Part shown: positions 5,134 to 7,426 of the stretch, piece after piece
Layout of the letters: each line of letters begins with the position of its first letter
Numbering within the stretch: position 1 is the stretch's first letter
Assembly (NCBI GenBank): GCA_002441145.1
Contig: DJVK01000013.1
Location: forward strand, 1 to 7,426
DNA: 7,426 bases
Reading direction: 5' to 3'
From: Candidatus Saccharibacteria bacterium UBA6258
GTDB lineage: Bacteria > Patescibacteriota > Saccharimonadia > Saccharimonadales > Saccharimonadaceae
The notes under the pieces: generated by a model
Database searches by the model: none
What the model was told of the DNA's origin: nothing
What the model saw: only the letters and a program-made list of their open reading frames with translations
Translations under genes and position numbers: made by a program

Positions 5134-7241
5134 CCATCGTAACTATAGTTTCGATCGTAGTGGCGGCTCTGATTTCGTTAATAAGCGGTGGTGGTGCGAG
5201 CGCTCTTTATACAAGAGCTGAAATTGAAGAAAAGTTATCCAACGGTGTTCAAACAGCGGTCAACTGGGACTGGAACACCTGCCGGGAACATCTAAAAGAC
5301 TATAGCAGTGTGTACTTCGATTCCTCAGGTGGCGGCCAGTTGCGTACCGGTGGAATAAATAGCGGCGCATCTTACAAGACAAATACCTGGCTGTCACAGG
5401 CAGGTCAAGGGAACATATCGGTGCCGATATCTGTCGCATACGGCACTACCTCGATCAGTCTACAGGTGAATAGCGTAGTATTTTTATGTGGTCCGCTCGT
5501 TAATGCAGATTTTGGCGAATCAACATCGATCAACGGTGCTAAAATAGTTAACGACACAACTAGGTGGGTGCAAAAGGCAAGCGACGAAAACGACAGATAT
5601 CCGAATCGAGTCGGTAGTAACTGGATGTATCCATCGCGCACCTACACCTACACCCTAATTACTGACATCAGTGTTGCACCAAGCCCTGACACGACGTACG
5701 GTGGTACTACGACAGGCGCCGAAGGAAACACTATCAAAATTTCTCGTAGCAACACAAGCCGATATTGGATTGCACCACCAATTCCTGTAACCTATAAACC
5801 GGCTATACCAATCACGAAAAACGGAAAAGTGACGGTTTATATGAAGTATAAAGAGTTTTCAGCCTACCACAGTACTGATTTGTACGCTGCGACAAAGCGC
5901 TGCGCGTTACCAGATGGGAGCGTATATCAGGTAGTCAATGGCAATATGGATATAACGAGATGTAAAGAAAACACACGTACGCTCGCTGTTACCATTACGG
6001 TGCCTGAGAATTACGCGCTCACTCCAAAGCTGACGACGAGCCCACCAGTGGTCACCTCGGACAACCCTGTTATCTCCGTCAATCCATCAGTGACCAATGC
6101 TGGCCCAACGGCATCATCCTCAGTTGAATGGCGTGTAACGAGGTTCTTCGTTGCCCCAGGCAATAACTACGTTACTAAAGGCGCTGGATCATACATCCCA
6201 TGTGAAAAGTACACTGGTCACATCTCTGGCACTTGTCAGACAATTAAGAGCGGGTCTAGAGACTTTGCGCTAGGTAATACGAATCTTGGATCATTTGACG
6301 ATGCACTTAATGGTCAGCCGTATGGTACAGAGGTGTGCTATGTGACGTCAGTCAATCCGCAGTCGACAGCTAGTGCCACGTGGTTGCATACGGCACCCCA
6401 GTGTTCGGTATACGGCAAGCGGCCGCTCGTTCAGATATGGGGCCATGATTTACGCACAGGTAGCGCATTGATCGCTGCTGGTAACAACGGTGCGGCGCAA
6501 GTGGTTGGTGTTGTCGACAACATCGACAGTACGACATATAAGGGCGACTGGGTTGAGTATGGTATATTTGCGCCCGGGCAGGTGACAAATGTCGCTTCTG
6601 GGTCTGGACTGAACGAACCTAACATTGGCCCTAGCCAGGCACTATGGAGCCGGTTGACGTTTGCGAACGACAAAGGTGCGACATACGGGGCATACGCGGA
6701 CGCCGCGGGAATGGGAACATTGCCTGATATTGCTAAATACTTCTCGCAACCTGGTGTGAAAGGTGCATTGATAGTTCCGAATAATACGTCGGGTGTCGTA
6801 AACTTTACTGGGGCAACCGAGTTTGGCGTATATATCATCCCTAATGGTACTGCACGAATCACGTCGAACATCAAAAACCCTAAGGGTACCGACAACAAGG
6901 CGGCTGGTGATATCTTACAGATGGTGATTATCGCAAAGCGGATTGAAATCGACAGGACCGTGCAAGAGGTCGACTCTTGGCTAATCTCGACGACTGGCGA
7001 AATTGATACTTGTGGCGACTTTAAGGGGACATTGACGACGGATGAGTGTAAGTTGCCGCTTACGATACGCGGTGCCTTAATAGCGCGAGATTTGTCGCTA
7101 CGACGAACCGGCGGGGAAGATGGCGATCCTGCAGAAATCATTAACTTGCGCAGCGACGCGTTCCTTTGGGCCAACCACGTTTCGAGCCAAAATAGCACGC
7201 TACGAACGACCTATACTAAAGAACTGCCTCCGCGCTACTAA
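5115..7241 (+). CDS. Large cysteine-rich secreted surface protein of Patescibacteria type
   Basis: The 708-residue product has an N-terminal signal peptide or anchor (hydrophobic 6-23, possible cleavage after ASA at 28-30) and a long extracellular body rich in Ser, Thr, Asn and Tyr with ten cysteines, many spaced as likely disulfide pairs. The middle region (about 300-360) carries SPPVVTSDNPVISVNPSVTN, which looks like an Ig-like or beta-sandwich segment. The C-terminal part from about residue 435 has KRPLVQIWGHDLRTGS, WVEYGIFAPGQV, SRLTFAND and a final ELPPRY. From memory, similar motif sets occur in large secreted proteins of Saccharibacteria, but I cannot name a family. GAGGTG lies eight bases before ATG 5115, within the previous gene. 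The neighbouring pilM makes a role in pili, adhesion or host contact possible; this is inference. No sorting signal or C-terminal helix is seen. Confidence 0.82.
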   Translation: MAKKQLAIVTIVSIVVAALISLISGGGASALYTRAEIEEKLSNGVQTAVNWDWNTCREHLKDYSSVYFDSSGGGQLRTGGINSGASYKTNTWLSQAGQGNISVPISVAYGTTSISLQVNSVVFLCGPLVNADFGESTSINGAKIVNDTTRWVQKASDENDRYPNRVGSNWMYPSRTYTYTLITDISVAPSPDTTYGGTTTGAEGNTIKISRSNTSRYWIAPPIPVTYKPAIPITKNGKVTVYMKYKEFSAYHSTDLYAATKRCALPDGSVYQVVNGNMDITRCKENTRTLAVTITVPENYALTPKLTTSPPVVTSDNPVISVNPSVTNAGPTASSSVEWRVTRFFVAPGNNYVTKGAGSYIPCEKYTGHISGTCQTIKSGSRDFALGNTNLGSFDDALNGQPYGTEVCYVTSVNPQSTASATWLHTAPQCSVYGKRPLVQIWGHDLRTGSALIAAGNNGAAQVVGVVDNIDSTTYKGDWVEYGIFAPGQVTNVASGSGLNEPNIGPSQALWSRLTFANDKGATYGAYADAAGMGTLPDIAKYFSQPGVKGALIVPNNTSGVVNFTGATEFGVYIIPNGTARITSNIKNPKGTDNKAAGDILQMVIIAKRIEIDRTVQEVDSWLISTTGEIDTCGDFKGTLTTDECKLPLTIRGALIARDLSLRRTGGEDGDPAEIINLRSDAFLWANHVSSQNSTLRTTYTKELPPRY

Positions 7242-7258
7242 TACCCCTTAAAAAGCCC

Positions 7259-7295
7259 TTGCAAGTTTGCATACCGCTTATGTATACTAGTAAGC
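7259..7295 (+). promoter_or_regulatory. Promoter of pilM
   Basis: TTGCAA (7259-7264), an 18-base spacer and TATACT (7283-7288). The start of transcription would be near 7294-7295, four or five bases before ATG 7299, again a near-leaderless arrangement. No terminator hairpin was found between the stop at 7241 and this promoter. Confidence 0.5.
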
Positions 7296-7298
7296 AGT

Positions 7299-7426
7299 AT
7301 GAATATATTCAAAGGGATGGGCGAATTCTTTGCACTGGATATTGGCACTAATGCCATCCGTGTGGTTCAGTTAAAGGGGTCGGGCAATAGCTGGTCATTA
7401 GAACATTATGGCTACGCACCGATCGA
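7299..7426 (+). CDS. pilM: PilM-like type IV pilus assembly ATPase, 5' part (cut by window end)
   Basis: Only the first 42 codons are present. The protein starts MNIFKGMGEFFALDIGTNAI, with FALDIGTNAIRVVQLK matching the first phosphate-binding motif of the actin-like (FtsA/PilM) fold; PilM proteins typically begin with such a DIGTSSVKVVEL-like motif. PilM is a cytoplasmic ring component that binds the PilN tail in the type IV pilus inner-membrane platform. There is no Shine-Dalgarno sequence before the ATG, consistent with the close promoter. FtsA or another actin-like ATPase is the alternative, but the short N-terminus and the motif spacing favour PilM. Confidence 0.78.
   Translation, partial: MNIFKGMGEFFALDIGTNAIRVVQLKGSGNSWSLEHYGYAPI

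Noticed and set aside
7242..7298. Terminator after the large secreted protein gene
   Set aside because: Only a very short GCAA/TTGC palindrome with too small a loop was found, and there is no T-run.

Overview
The window looks like a chromosomal segment of a Candidatus Saccharibacteria (TM7) or related Patescibacteria organism. The lineage is inferred from gene content, since there is no rRNA here. The supporting signs are a TlyA-type methyltransferase, YchF, the start of a PilM gene, a large secreted protein ending in ELPPRY of a kind I associate with this group, Gram-positive-style surface anchoring (a sortase), and start codons lying a few bases downstream of -10 boxes. The standard code fits: TGA is a stop for three genes and no gene reads through it.

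Layout. Positions 1-587 hold the 3' part of tlyA (+). Positions 588-3430 hold a three-gene block that looks accessory: a GC-rich secreted surface protein with a C-terminal anchor-like helix (752-1732), a lipoprotein sortase (1916-2662), and a small GC-rich secreted protein (2925-3338). Each of the three has its own sigma70-like promoter and a 3' hairpin. ychF lies on the minus strand (3438-4520), convergent with the block. A divergent 79-bp promoter region leads to an overlapping gene pair on the plus strand: a membrane-anchored small protein (4600-5133) and a 708-residue cysteine-rich secreted protein (5115-7241). The window ends in the first 42 codons of pilM (7299-7426).

How the genes may work together. 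The sortase sits between two secreted proteins. The upstream one has a signal peptide, a low-complexity spacer, a hydrophobic helix and a basic tail, so it is the natural candidate substrate, although no LPXTG-like motif is visible. The pair at 4600-7241 lies just ahead of a type IV pilus gene and may belong to the cell-surface or pilus apparatus; that link is inference.

Most notable point. The two GC-rich secreted genes have unrelated coding sequences, but they share promoter design (TTTACA, 17-base spacer, TGnTAATrT), a long leader of about 120-130 nt, and a 43-base ungapped match (31/43) just upstream of the start codon. That match folds into the same hairpin in both copies, with several compensatory base-pair changes. 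It looks like an undescribed cis-regulatory RNA, or a shared leader, controlling a set of secreted proteins.
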